64,000 nucleotides of DNA from CAIVAT01 sp037133475 (GCA_037133475.1 JBAXOB010000016.1:21783-85782), one strand, 5' to 3'. Shown: positions 1 through 8,928, numbered from the stretch's first letter. Made by a program: numbers and translations. The notes: generated by a model from the letters alone, not told the origin.

Positions 1-25
1 ACTGTTCGGTGAAGCCCATTTTTTC
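1..25. repeat. 25-bp direct repeat of a segment inside the GNAT gene
   Basis: The first 25 bases are identical to positions 333-357, which encode the KMGFTEQ end of the acetyltransferase motif on the minus strand. Read in that frame, the copy at 1-25 is preceded by an in-frame TGA about 16 bases away, so it is not part of a second intact gene. It is either a scar of a partial duplication or an assembly edge effect. Its left limit cannot be seen. Confidence 0.6.
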
Positions 26-120
26 CTGACTTCTGACGCTTCATAATTCCAGTCCGTTAACATTTCTCACGTAATTGAATTTGAATGACCTAAAATTCAT
101 ATTTGTGACTTTTACCGCAC

Positions 121-250
121 TAATACCAAAGTAAAGTACGAAATACGAAGTACAAAGTACGAACGGAAGTACAAAGTCCGAAGGACGAACGGCGGCTTGC
201 TAATCCCAAACTTTGTACTTCGTCATTCGTACATCGTATTTCGCGTTATA
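121..250. repeat. Intergenic low-complexity repeat with inverted arms
   Basis: The stretch is built from variants of ACGAAGTACAAAGTACGAA. Around 139-158 the arm CGAAATACGAAGTACAAAG is roughly mirrored at 211-243 (CTTTGTACTTCG followed by CGTATTTCG), so an imperfect hairpin can form. Positions 26-297 contain no gene that I can support. The function is unknown; such short-word repeats look like slippage products. Confidence 0.5.
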
Positions 251-297
251 CCACACTAAATATCATTATTCTGGAGGATGGATTTCACAGCCATCTG

Positions 298-1038
298 TCA
301 CAACGAAGGCTGCATGCGGTACCAGTATTGGTACTGTTCGGTGAAGCCCATTTTTTCGTAGAGCCTGAGGGCCGGCGTGTTATCGGTAAGTACCTGGAGA
401 TAGGCCGTCAGGGCCCCCTTTTTCCGGCCCCATCGCAGAATATTTTCCACGATGAGGTAACCCAGCCCGGTATGCCGGTAGGCTTTGTCGACGACCAGGT
501 CGAACAGGCCGATAAACTGTCCCTCCACAACCCCGAGTCCCACGCCGATGGTCTGGTTGTTCCGTGAAAGCGAGATCATGCATTTCGGTGTGCGGAGCTG
601 TTGCATGATCGCAACATAGACGGGTTTCCGCCTGGGATCAAATTCATTCATCCTGATGAAATCATCGATCCACCGCGGGTTTAGTTCGGTCTCAATCCTG
701 ATGTCGCTGATGGGATTGCCCGGTATGTTGGCGATATCAAGGCTCTGGAAGGAGATCGTGGAATGAATAAAATAACCACGACCGGCAAGCCGCTGGTCGA
801 TATCGGCAGGGTCGGCGATGGCGGTGATCTTAAAACAGGCCGGGATGTGGTGAAAACGATAAAGCTCCTCGCAAAAACCGATCTTTTCCTCCGGGTCGGC
901 ATAGGAGGGATAGAGCAGGCTTACCGAGTTCGAACGCTTGGTCACCCCGCCGCCAAACCGGAGCAGCCAGCCGTCGTGCTGCACCGTCTGCAGGGCCGGC
1001 CAGGCGTTGTTGCTGATCTCTTCAAATTTCCGTATCAT
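298..1038 (-). CDS. GNAT family N-acetyltransferase
   Basis: A 246-residue protein of the GCN5-related N-acetyltransferase fold, which moves an acetyl group from acetyl-CoA to an amine. The C-terminal half shows motif A (LVVDKAYRHTGLG, with the R-x-x-G-x-G pyrophosphate-binding turn) and motif B (NTPALRLYEKMGF). The N-terminal half contains GWLLRFGGGVTKRSNSV, a pattern I associate with a larger GNAT subgroup whose first half is a degenerate GNAT-like domain. The start lies inside the preceding NRPS-like gene (17-bp overlap, same strand), so the two are probably co-translated. The substrate is unknown. The pairing suggests it may acetylate an amino-acid-derived product, which is inference. Confidence 0.85.
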   Translation of the reverse strand: MIRKFEEISNNAWPALQTVQHDGWLLRFGGGVTKRSNSVSLLYPSYADPEEKIGFCEELYRFHHIPACFKITAIADPADIDQRLAGRGYFIHSTISFQSLDIANIPGNPISDIRIETELNPRWIDDFIRMNEFDPRRKPVYVAIMQQLRTPKCMISLSRNNQTIGVGLGVVEGQFIGLFDLVVDKAYRHTGLGYLIVENILRWGRKKGALTAYLQVLTDNTPALRLYEKMGFTEQYQYWYRMQPSL

Positions 1039-3559
1039 CGTGCCTTAAATATTGATCGAGTAATTGAGCCAGCCGGCCAACCTGGGGAGGGTTGAGAAAA
1101 TCATGATGGGCCCCGCCGAAATCGACGCTTTCAATATCACGGCAGTACTTTTCCCATCCGAAGTACCGGGTTCTTTTCCAGTATTCAAAGGCTCCTGTCC
1201 GGTAAAGGGTGATTTTCAACGTATCGTCGGCCTCAGGCCTGTATTCGCGGTAGAGGGAAACCACATCCGGGGCGGCGTTCCTGAAAAAACCGGAGTTTTC
1301 AACCAGGTGCTTTTCTTCTGGTTGCCGCCAGTTCCCGATCCTGAAGGCGGTCCTGATCTCCTTTAGCAGGATCCGGGGGTCCTTCATGTAATAAGATAAC
1401 TTGAAGGGCAGCCAGATTTTTTGCAGGAGGGAGATCTCTTGCGCCCATATGAAATCCAGTGCAACAGGGGCGTCCAAAAGATGCACCCGGCCAACCTCCA
1501 TCCCGGCTGTTTTAAGCTGCCGGGCTATCTCCCAGGCAATGGTTCCCCCGAAGGAAAAGCCGCACAGGTGAACGGCTCCGCTGATTTTCATGCCGAGGAT
1601 TTCCCTGCAGAAGGTCGCGGCAAGTTCCTCGACCGACCGGTAGCGGATGGGATTGAAACCGGCATCAATCATGCTGAATGAATATACCGGGAAATTGCCC
1701 GTCAGGTTGTTGGCAAGATGGATGTAGGTGTAGGGGGTGCCATCCTTAAAGGGAATGCAGAAAAGTGGCGGCCTGCCATCACCCTTTCGCAAACAGACCA
1801 GGATGCTGTTCCTGTGGCCGGCGAACAGGTTGGAGGCGAATTCCCCGAACGTCGGCCATTGAACCAGGTAATCGGAGGAAAGCCGGATATTAAACCGCTC
1901 CTGGATCTCATAGATCATGGATAATGACATGAGGGAATCGCCTCCATCCCTGAAAAAGCTGGTATCATCGCAAATCGCCTGGTGCGGCAACAGTGCCTGC
2001 CATACCGCCCGGAGATACTCTTTGGGCGTGGTGAGGTTGTTTTGCGAATCACGGAACTGACTGTTGAATTTTGCGGTCAGGGCCGCAAGGTCGGTTTTGC
2101 CGTTGGGGGTCAGGGGGAAGGCCTCTGTAAATTCAAAATGCGACGGAATGCCGGCTTCAGGCAGGAGGGAGGCAAGGTATTCACGGAGCAGCCGTGTGTC
2201 AATCTTTTCCCCGCCTGCGGCGGTGTAAAAAGCCAGGAGGGCAGGCCTTTCCTCCGCATTGATAACGGTGACAACCGCTCCTGAAATACCCGGATACTGC
2301 AGCAGGTGGGTCTCTATCTCGAACAGTTCAAACCTGTGCCCCCTGATTTTAACCTGCCTGTCCCTCCTGCCGATATATTCCAGGCCTGCATCCTTGTGGT
2401 TGACGACGATGTCGCCGGTGTTGTAAAGCCTGCTCCCGGTTACCGGGTGGGTTACAAACCGCGCCGCGGTCAGGGCTTCATCGGTATAACCCAGGGCAAG
2501 TCCATCCCCGCCCAGGAAGAGCATCCCCTCTTCGCCGTTGGCCTTGATACCCAGGGTATCCTCGTCCATGACCCAGGCCTGGGTTGCGTTGACAGGGAAC
2601 CCGATGGGAATGTGTTTCCTCCCGGCATCCTGTTCGTCCACACGGTGGGTCGTTGAAAAGGTGGTGTTCTCGGTAGGGCCATAAACGTTAAGCAGGGTGG
2701 TTCCGGTCAGTCCCCTGAAGGCTTTGATTACATGGGAGGGAGAGGCACGCTCGCCGCCAAAAAGGAGTTGCCTGACCGGGGATAGGGCTGCCAGGTTTTT
2801 ATCGACAAGAAGATCGAAAAACCGGGTGGTCAGGAACAGGATGGTGCACCGGTTGAACCTGATGGCATCCACGAGGGCCGCCAGGTCGGCGTTTTCGGGA
2901 AGCAGCGCCAGCCGGGCTCCGTTGAGCAGCGCACCCCAGATTTCAAAGGTCGAAGCATCAAACGACCTGGAGGAGTGCTGCAGGAATATGTCGTCAGTCC
3001 CGATGGTTACATAGTCCGGTCGGCAAACCAGCCGCAGCACGCCCCGGTTTGGGATGATAACCCCTTTGGGAAGACCTGTCGATCCGGAGGTGAACATGAT
3101 ATACAAGGGATCCTCCGGGCCTGTTGATGTTTCCTGGACGCCGGAAACCTCCTGGTCTCCTTTGATTTCATCCTGGCCTGGGTCAATGAGGCGGCAGTTT
3201 GTGAGATCACCGAAGGGGAGGGGGGTGTCGGTGACCAGGAAACCGGCCGACGAGGATTCCAGCATCTGCCTGATCCTGCCGACGGGTATCTTGTCGTCGA
3301 AGGGGATATAGATGGCCCCCAGTTTTACGACGCCAATCACATATTCAATGAATTGTACGGGGTCGGCAATATAAAGGCCAACGCCGGTCCCCCGGGTTAT
3401 CCCCCGTTTTACCATATGCGACATGACCCTGTCGGAGGCCATATCCAGCTCATGATAGGTTATTTGTTTCCCGTATTCAATGGCAACATGCGAGGGGTAC
3501 GCCGATACCACATTCCGGAATGCCCGGGAAACCGAAACAGCCTCGTTGGTGTTTATCAT
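1022..3559 (-). CDS. NRPS-like protein: adenylation, peptidyl carrier and thioesterase domains
   Basis: An 845-residue single-module enzyme without a condensation domain. The adenylation domain (about 10-500) shows FTSGSTGLPKG (156-166), FDASTFEIW (200-208), YGPTEN (293-298), YNTGD (378-382) and the catalytic lysine in LTPNGKTD (K487). The carrier domain has the phosphopantetheine site GGDSL (S541). The thioesterase has GFSFGG (nucleophile S668) and a candidate histidine in GGAHHDF (818-819). My manual alignment to GrsA gives the pocket code D-A-F-F-L-G-V-T-F-K, close to remembered isoleucine codes (DAFFYGITFK, DGFFLGVVYK). It probably activates a branched-chain amino acid, loads it on the carrier and releases it by the thioesterase. 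It overlaps the downstream GNAT gene by 17 bp. The product is unknown. Confidence 0.88.
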   Translation of the reverse strand: MINTNEAVSVSRAFRNVVSAYPSHVAIEYGKQITYHELDMASDRVMSHMVKRGITRGTGVGLYIADPVQFIEYVIGVVKLGAIYIPFDDKIPVGRIRQMLESSSAGFLVTDTPLPFGDLTNCRLIDPGQDEIKGDQEVSGVQETSTGPEDPLYIMFTSGSTGLPKGVIIPNRGVLRLVCRPDYVTIGTDDIFLQHSSRSFDASTFEIWGALLNGARLALLPENADLAALVDAIRFNRCTILFLTTRFFDLLVDKNLAALSPVRQLLFGGERASPSHVIKAFRGLTGTTLLNVYGPTENTTFSTTHRVDEQDAGRKHIPIGFPVNATQAWVMDEDTLGIKANGEEGMLFLGGDGLALGYTDEALTAARFVTHPVTGSRLYNTGDIVVNHKDAGLEYIGRRDRQVKIRGHRFELFEIETHLLQYPGISGAVVTVINAEERPALLAFYTAAGGEKIDTRLLREYLASLLPEAGIPSHFEFTEAFPLTPNGKTDLAALTAKFNSQFRDSQNNLTTPKEYLRAVWQALLPHQAICDDTSFFRDGGDSLMSLSMIYEIQERFNIRLSSDYLVQWPTFGEFASNLFAGHRNSILVCLRKGDGRPPLFCIPFKDGTPYTYIHLANNLTGNFPVYSFSMIDAGFNPIRYRSVEELAATFCREILGMKISGAVHLCGFSFGGTIAWEIARQLKTAGMEVGRVHLLDAPVALDFIWAQEISLLQKIWLPFKLSYYMKDPRILLKEIRTAFRIGNWRQPEEKHLVENSGFFRNAAPDVVSLYREYRPEADDTLKITLYRTGAFEYWKRTRYFGWEKYCRDIESVDFGGAHHDFLNPPQVGRLAQLLDQYLRHDDTEI

Positions 3560-3611
3560 TCCGTACCTGTATTGAACGCGTTGTTCCCTAACTGTTTCCG
3601 GTTTGCTGCCA

Positions 3612-4337
3612 TCAGCCTTCTTGTTTTTTACTCTTCCTGAATTTGTCTTTTCCTTCAGGCGTCATCTTCTCGGTGGCATATTGAAAGATCAGCCGTGGTG
3701 CGGTTTCCCTGTATTGCATCAAAAAAGCTTCGGTGACCTCATGCTGTTTTTTCCAGGCTTCGCGCAGGAACCAGCCCAGCCCCTGGTGCACCTCGCGCGC
3801 AGGGTCGTGCATCATGGGGGCGATAAAATCAAACCATGGCTTGAAATCAGCCGATAACTTCATCGGCTTGATCAGCCCCACCACGGCGGCCCGCCGCTGG
3901 AACCTGTTGGGAGCCGTTCGCCAGGGACCGACCGACTGCAGGTCGATCAACCCCTTTTTGAAGAAGAGGTTGATCATCTCCCCGCAGATATAATCGGTTT
4001 CGGCCCAGTTGGTGATGCCCAGGGTGAACCATTTTTCGACTGTGTGAAAGGTGGCGATGGTCCAGCTTTTCCGGTAGCTCAGCAGCAACCGGATGGCGAT
4101 CACCGTCATTTCGTATTTGGGCGACTGCACCAACAGGAGCGAGATTTCCGACAGCATCTCCGGGGTCATCCCGGGGATGGCGGCGATCTCCTTTACGGTG
4201 GCGTCGACCAGCCCTGAGGCCAGTCCATAGGCATCGTAGCCCTCCCTGAAATAGCGCTGGTACTTTTCAACGATGGCGGAATTGCTGTTTGCCATTCCAA
4301 AGGCGTGAATCCGGTCGTAAATTTCCTGTGGTGTCAT
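3612..4337 (-). CDS. AlkD-like DNA alkylation repair protein (HEAT-repeat glycosylase family)
   Basis: About 241 residues from the ATG at 4337; a longer frame opens only with a TTG at 4379. The sequence matches the AlkD/DNA_alkylation family, which excises N3- and N7-alkylated bases with an all-helical HEAT-like solenoid. Family-like stretches include NRFQRRAAVVGLI, the DPAREVHQGLGWFLREAWKK segment, and TAPRLIFQYATEKM near the C-terminus. Many family members lack proven glycosylase activity, so the activity is inferred. It lies just downstream of alaS on the same strand and may share its transcript. Nothing in the context links it to translation. Confidence 0.82.
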   Translation of the reverse strand: MTPQEIYDRIHAFGMANSNSAIVEKYQRYFREGYDAYGLASGLVDATVKEIAAIPGMTPEMLSEISLLLVQSPKYEMTVIAIRLLLSYRKSWTIATFHTVEKWFTLGITNWAETDYICGEMINLFFKKGLIDLQSVGPWRTAPNRFQRRAAVVGLIKPMKLSADFKPWFDFIAPMMHDPAREVHQGLGWFLREAWKKQHEVTEAFLMQYRETAPRLIFQYATEKMTPEGKDKFRKSKKQEG

Positions 4338-4401
4338 ACGGTTGAATTTATGATTGAATGAGACCCGCCGGAAGGTCAACGGTTGAATTCAGCTGCAGGG
4401 A

Positions 4402-7029
4402 TCAATTCATGATGAATCCCCTGGCCTTCTCCAGGGCTGCCGGGATGCCCTCCGGGTTTTTGCCTCCGGCAGTGGCGATATGAGGCTGCCCGCCGCCGCC
4501 GCCGCCGATCTCCCTGGCAATTTCACGGATGATATTGCCTGCGTTGAGTTTGCGCTCCTTCACCAGGTTTTCTGATAACATGACGGTAAGGGTAGCCTTG
4601 CCTTCGGCCGAGGTGGCCAGCACCAGGAACAGGTCGGGGATAGATGCGTTGAGTTCGTAGGCCAGGTTCTTTACCGTCTCCCCGTCAAGGTCGACCTGGG
4701 CCGTGAGGAAATTGACGCCGTTGTAATGCTGCACCTGGCCCGCAAACTGCTCCCTGAGCTGCTGCAATTTAAGCTTGCCCAGCTCCGCAACCTGCTTCCG
4801 CAGATCGGAATTCTCATCCAGCACATGGCGTACGCCCTTCAGGATGTCTTTAGGGTTCTTCAGCAGTTCGCTGATCCCGTCGAGGATCATCTCCCTTGAA
4901 ATCCAGTATTCTTCGGTCTTTTCGGCCGTGATGGCCTCGATGCGGCGGATACCGGCTGCAATGGCGCCTTCGGAGATGATCTTGAACGACCCGATCTGGC
5001 CGGTGGCGGGTACATGGGTGCCGCCGCACAATTCAACCGAAAAGGCGGGATCGAAGGTGATCATGCGAACCAGGTCGCCATATTTTTCGCCGAAGAGGGC
5101 CATGGCGCCCCTGGCCCTGGCCTCGGCGACAGGTACTGCCCTGTCCTCCTGCAGCGGGGTGTTTTCGCGGATTTTAGCGTTCACCATCGCCTCAACCTGT
5201 GCAATCTCTTCGGCCGTCAGTTTGGCAAAATGGGTAAAGTCGAAACGGAGGCGGTTTTCATCGACGAGCGAACCCTTCTGCTCCACGTGCGTTCCAACCA
5301 CCCTGCGCAAGGCTGCATGCATGAGATGGGTGGCCGAGTGGTTGTTGGCAATGCTGGTCCGTTTTGCCGTATCGACCAGCAGGGAGACGGGCGCGGTGGG
5401 ATCCGATGGCAATGATTTGGCAATCAGGATGCTCAGTTCGTTTTCTTTTACGGTGTCAACCACCTCGATTTTTTCCTCACCCGAAATCAGCCAGCCCTTG
5501 TCGCCGACCTGGCCGCCCGATTCGGCGTAGAAGGGGGTTTGCAGCACGATGAGCTGGTAATGTTCCTGGCCCTTGGTGACCATCTTGCGGTAACGGGAGA
5601 TCCGGGTTTCACTTTGGAGCCGGTCGTAACCGACAAATTCGGGCAGGCCGGCATCTTCGAGCAGGATCACCCAGTCGGAGGCATCCACCACGGCATCCTG
5701 GCGTGACCGGGCCTTCTGAACGGCAAGTCCCTTTGAAAAGCCCTCCATGTCGACAGTCCAGCCAATTTCGCGGGCCATCAGCTGGGTGAGGTCGATGGGG
5801 AAGCCGAAGGTATCGAAGAGTTCAAAAGCGAAGGAGCCGCCGATAACCTGTCCGCCACCGGCCGGGGGATTGGCGATATAGTGGTTGAACCGCTGGATCC
5901 CCGTTGACAGGGTCCTGAGGAAGGCTGCCTCCTCTTCACGGATCACGTTGGTGATCAAATCTTTTTGTGCGACAAGTTCCGGGAACACGGGGCCCATCTG
6001 GCCGATCAGGACCGGGATGAGCTCGTGGATAAAGGGTTCCTTGAAATCCAGGAAGGCGTAACCGTAGCGGACAGCCCGGCGCAGGATCCTGCGGATGACG
6101 TATCCTGCCTTTACATTCGACGGCAGCTGACCGTCGGCAATGGCGAAGGAGATGGCGCGCAGGTGGTCGGCCACCACGCGCATGGCGATATCAGCCTTTG
6201 GCTCCTTGCCGTAGGGGATCCCCGCCTTTTTTGCAATAACCTGGATCACAGGCTGGAATACGTCGGTATCGTAATTCGATTTGGTTCCCTGCATCACCAT
6301 GCACAACCGTTCAAAGCCCATGCCGGTGTCGACATGTTTGGCGGGAAGCTCGACCAGTTGCCCGCTGGTCATGCGGTTGAACTGGATAAATACCAGGTTC
6401 CAGATCTCGATGACATGGGGGTCGCCTTTGTTTACGAGCTCTTTGCCGGGAATCCTTGTTTTTTCTGCCGCATCGCGGATGTCGGCATGGATCTCGGAAC
6501 AGGGTCCGCAGGGGCCGGTGTCGCCCATCTCCCAGAAGTTGTCCTTTTTCGAACCCAGCAGGATGCGCTCTTCCGGGATATGCTGTTTCCAGAATTCAAT
6601 GGCTTCGTTGTCGCGCGCAAGTCCTTCACTTTCATCACCTTCAAAAACCGTTACATAGAGGCATTCCTTGTCGATTTTCAACACCTCCGTCAGCAGTTCC
6701 CATCCCCAGGCAATGGCCTCCTTTTTGAAATAGTCGCCAAACGACCAGTTGCCGAGCATCTCGAACATGGTATGATGGTAGGTGTCGTGGCCAACCTCTT
6801 CGAGGTCGTTGTGCTTTCCCGAAACACGCAGGCACTTCTGGGTATCGGCGATGCGCGGGAAGGCGCTTTCGCGGTTGCCAAGGAAAATATCCTTGAACTG
6901 GTTCATCCCTGCATTGGTGAACATCAGGGTCGGATCGTTCTTGACCACCATCGGGGCGGAAGCGACGATCTCGTGCTGTTTGGAACTGAAAAAATCAAGA
7001 AATGCCTGGCGGATATCAGTTGAATTCAT
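4402..7029 (-). CDS. alaS: Alanyl-tRNA synthetase
   Basis: An 875-residue cytosolic enzyme that charges tRNA-Ala and edits mischarged Ser and Gly. The N-terminal class II catalytic domain is present (TNAGMNQFKDIFLG near residue 40, GDTGPCGPCSEIH near 170). The editing domain carries the zinc motifs NHSATHLMHAALR and CGGTH. The C-Ala domain ends with a glycine-rich GGGGGGQPHIATAGG stretch. The length is normal for the family. The start ATG at 7027-7029 follows a TAACTTTG promoter-like motif at 7093-7100. It is head-to-head with the M23 peptidase gene. Confidence 0.98.
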   Translation of the reverse strand: MNSTDIRQAFLDFFSSKQHEIVASAPMVVKNDPTLMFTNAGMNQFKDIFLGNRESAFPRIADTQKCLRVSGKHNDLEEVGHDTYHHTMFEMLGNWSFGDYFKKEAIAWGWELLTEVLKIDKECLYVTVFEGDESEGLARDNEAIEFWKQHIPEERILLGSKKDNFWEMGDTGPCGPCSEIHADIRDAAEKTRIPGKELVNKGDPHVIEIWNLVFIQFNRMTSGQLVELPAKHVDTGMGFERLCMVMQGTKSNYDTDVFQPVIQVIAKKAGIPYGKEPKADIAMRVVADHLRAISFAIADGQLPSNVKAGYVIRRILRRAVRYGYAFLDFKEPFIHELIPVLIGQMGPVFPELVAQKDLITNVIREEEAAFLRTLSTGIQRFNHYIANPPAGGGQVIGGSFAFELFDTFGFPIDLTQLMAREIGWTVDMEGFSKGLAVQKARSRQDAVVDASDWVILLEDAGLPEFVGYDRLQSETRISRYRKMVTKGQEHYQLIVLQTPFYAESGGQVGDKGWLISGEEKIEVVDTVKENELSILIAKSLPSDPTAPVSLLVDTAKRTSIANNHSATHLMHAALRRVVGTHVEQKGSLVDENRLRFDFTHFAKLTAEEIAQVEAMVNAKIRENTPLQEDRAVPVAEARARGAMALFGEKYGDLVRMITFDPAFSVELCGGTHVPATGQIGSFKIISEGAIAAGIRRIEAITAEKTEEYWISREMILDGISELLKNPKDILKGVRHVLDENSDLRKQVAELGKLKLQQLREQFAGQVQHYNGVNFLTAQVDLDGETVKNLAYELNASIPDLFLVLATSAEGKATLTVMLSENLVKERKLNAGNIIREIAREIGGGGGGQPHIATAGGKNPEGIPAALEKARGFIMN

Positions 7030-7092
7030 TTAATAAGATGATTAACAATAGATTAACAAACTTTAACAATTTTTAAAACCCCGGAACGGCTG

Positions 7093-7118
7093 CAAAGTTA
7101 ATTATTTACTTAATTTTG
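7093..7118. promoter_or_regulatory. Divergent promoter-like motifs between alaS and the M23 peptidase gene
   Basis: Two copies of the Bacteroidetes -7 motif TAnnTTTG lie back to back: TAACTTTG on the minus strand (7093-7100), facing alaS, and TAATTTTG on the plus strand (7111-7118), facing the peptidase gene. Neither has an obvious TTG -33 element at the usual 19-21 bp. The call rests on the -7 word and its position. Confidence 0.45.
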
Positions 7119-7164
7119 TAGCTGTTAGCCCCCCTGTTTTGACTAATTCTTTATTTACCTGTCG

Positions 7165-8139
7165 ATGAGTAAGGTAAAGTACAAGTTCAATAAAAAATCG
7201 TTGACCTTTGACCGGGTACATACAACAATGCGGAAGCGTTTGCTGTATTTTTTCTCGCATTTGTCGACAGGCGTGGTATTTGCCGCGGTGGTGCTGGTTT
7301 TGGCCTATAATTTCCTCGATTCACCTAAGGAAAAGGCCCAGAAGCGCGATATCGACCAGATGAAGCTCCAGTACCAGATCGTCAACGACCAGATGGAGAA
7401 GGTGAAAAAGATCCTGGCCGACCTGCAGGACCGCGATGACAATATTTACCGGGTGATCTTCGAGGCCGAACCTATTCCCAACTCCGTCCGCTCGGCCGGT
7501 ATCGGGGGGATCGACCGTTACGAGGCGCTGAAGGGCTATTCGAATTCCGACCTGATGATCGAGACCAACAAGAACGTTGACAAGATCCTGGGCAAGCTGT
7601 ATGTGCAGTCAAAATCATTTGACGAGGTTTTTGAACTGGCGAAGAACAAGGAAAAGATGCTGGTCTCCATCCCGGCCATCCAGCCGGTAAACAACCGCGA
7701 CCTGAAGAGGATCGGTTCCTATTTTGGCGCCAGGGTCGACCCTTTTTACAAGGTACGCAAGTTTCACGAGGGGATGGATTTTTCGGCCTCCATCGGCACC
7801 GAGGTTTATGCTACCGGCAACGGCACGGTCACCGATGCGGGGCGCGATGTGGAGGGTGGCTACGGCAACGAGATCAGGATAGACCACGGTTATAACTACC
7901 AGACCGTTTATGCCCATCTTTCGCGGATTTTCGTGAAGGCAGGCCAAAAGATACTGCGGGGCCAGATCATCGGCTACGTGGGAAACACCGGCAAATCGAC
8001 CTCCCCGCATCTGCACTACGAAGTCAGGAAAAACGGCATCGCCATCAACCCGATCTATTTCTTCTTCAACGACCTTACGCCTGCCCAGTTCCAGGCAATG
8101 CTCGAGTTGTCCTCACGTCCTTCACAAACCATGGATTAA
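7165..8139 (+). CDS. M23 family metallopeptidase, membrane-anchored
   Basis: A 324-residue murein hydrolase-type protein (LytM/peptidase_M23). After a basic cytoplasmic N-terminus, one membrane segment (about 32-50, VVFAAVVLVLAYNFL) is followed by a coiled-coil region (about 55-95) and a C-terminal M23 domain. The zinc ligands are visible: H201 and D205 in HEGMDF, and H282-x-H284 in HLHYE. All are intact, so it is probably an active glycyl- or DAP-type endopeptidase in the periplasm, or a hydrolase regulator. Only 11 bp separate it from the MerR-type gene, so the two plus the next gene may form an operon. Confidence 0.9.
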   Translation: MSKVKYKFNKKSLTFDRVHTTMRKRLLYFFSHLSTGVVFAAVVLVLAYNFLDSPKEKAQKRDIDQMKLQYQIVNDQMEKVKKILADLQDRDDNIYRVIFEAEPIPNSVRSAGIGGIDRYEALKGYSNSDLMIETNKNVDKILGKLYVQSKSFDEVFELAKNKEKMLVSIPAIQPVNNRDLKRIGSYFGARVDPFYKVRKFHEGMDFSASIGTEVYATGNGTVTDAGRDVEGGYGNEIRIDHGYNYQTVYAHLSRIFVKAGQKILRGQIIGYVGNTGKSTSPHLHYEVRKNGIAINPIYFFFNDLTPAQFQAMLELSSRPSQTMD

Positions 8140-8150
8140 GCCGGTTGCCC

Positions 8151-8486
8151 ATGCTGCGAAAAGAGAGGAAAATCGGGAAATTATACTATTCCATTGGCGA
8201 GGTGGCCGAACTTTTTGATGTGAATGCCTCCCTGATCCGCTATTGGGAAAAGGAGTTCGACATCCTCAAGCCCCAGAAAAATAAAAAGGGAAACCGCCTG
8301 TTTACTCCCCAGGACCTGGATAACCTGCGGATCATCTACCATCTGGTCAAAGAGCGGGGATTTACCCTGCAGGGGGCCAAGGATAAGCTGAAGGAAAACA
8401 AGCAGGATGTGGTGAACAAGGTGGAGGTCATCGATTCGCTGAACCGCCTGAAGGGGTTTCTGCTGGATTTGAAAGAACAGCTATAA
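8151..8486 (+). CDS. MerR family transcriptional regulator
   Basis: A 111-residue protein from the ATG at 8151; a TTG at 8145 is a less likely start. The N-terminus is a winged helix-turn-helix of the MerR type (YYSIGEVAELFDVNASLIRYW, then GNRLFTPQDLDNLRIIYHLV). The remainder is a short helical tail (about 75-111) that could dimerise. No effector domain or metal-binding cysteines are visible. Small MerR proteins with the same signature are common in Bacteroidetes. Its stop overlaps the next start in a TAATG junction, indicating translational coupling. The target is unknown. Confidence 0.88.
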   Translation: MLRKERKIGKLYYSIGEVAELFDVNASLIRYWEKEFDILKPQKNKKGNRLFTPQDLDNLRIIYHLVKERGFTLQGAKDKLKENKQDVVNKVEVIDSLNRLKGFLLDLKEQL

Positions 8487-8839
8487 TGGCGGGAAAAGAG
8501 CAGCACCACTCAGATTCATTTTTTACCAATGTTTTTGCCGTTGTGCGGCTGATTCCCTATGGCCGCGTGACATCCTACGGCGCCATTGCCGAATATCTCG
8601 GCACCCGGGGCTCGGCAAGAATGGTCGGCTGGGCTATGAACGCCTCGCATACGCAGGTTACCGATGTACCAGCACACCGGGTGGTCAACCGCAACGGGCT
8701 GCTCACCGGCCGGCACCATTTCGGGACTCCCGCAGTCATGCAGCAGCTTCTCGAGAGCGAGGGAGTCGAGGTAAAAGATAACCAGGTCACCCGGTTCGAC
8801 GAGCTTTTCTGGAACCCCGTTAAAGAACTTTGTTTGTAA
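8486..8839 (+). CDS. Alkyltransferase-like protein (ATL), catalytic cysteine replaced by alanine
   Basis: A 117-residue protein of the MGMT C-terminal fold. The family motif PCHRV reads PAHRV here (P62-A63-H64), so the alkyl-accepting cysteine is absent. Such ATL proteins bind O6-alkylguanine, flip it and hand the lesion to nucleotide excision repair. Other family features remain: a helix-turn-helix with YGRVTSYGAIAEYLG and the arginine finger region GSARMVGWAM. The start overlaps the MerR gene by one base. It lies 4 kb from the AlkD-like gene, but they are on opposite strands and no shared regulation is visible. Confidence 0.9.
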   Translation: MAGKEQHHSDSFFTNVFAVVRLIPYGRVTSYGAIAEYLGTRGSARMVGWAMNASHTQVTDVPAHRVVNRNGLLTGRHHFGTPAVMQQLLESEGVEVKDNQVTRFDELFWNPVKELCL

Positions 8840-8928
8840 ATGAATATTGAATATCGAATATCGAAAAATGAATATTGAATATCGAATATCGAAAAATGAA
8901 TATTGAAAATTGAATATCGAATATCGAA
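8838..8928. repeat. 28-bp tandem repeat, about three copies
   Basis: Two perfect copies of a 28-bp unit (8838-8865 and 8866-8893, core AATATTGAATATCG) are followed by a third with a 7-base insertion (8894-8928). The repeat starts inside the stop codon of the alkyltransferase-like gene. No protein can be supported here. From 8929 to 9046 I see nothing else apart from the AT-rich leader of the next gene. Confidence 0.8.

Noticed and set aside
5965..7023. A 352-codon plus-strand frame
   Set aside because: It is antisense to alaS and has no motif of its own.
8145..8150. TTG start for the MerR-type gene
   Set aside because: An ATG follows two codons later at 8151 and is the simpler start.
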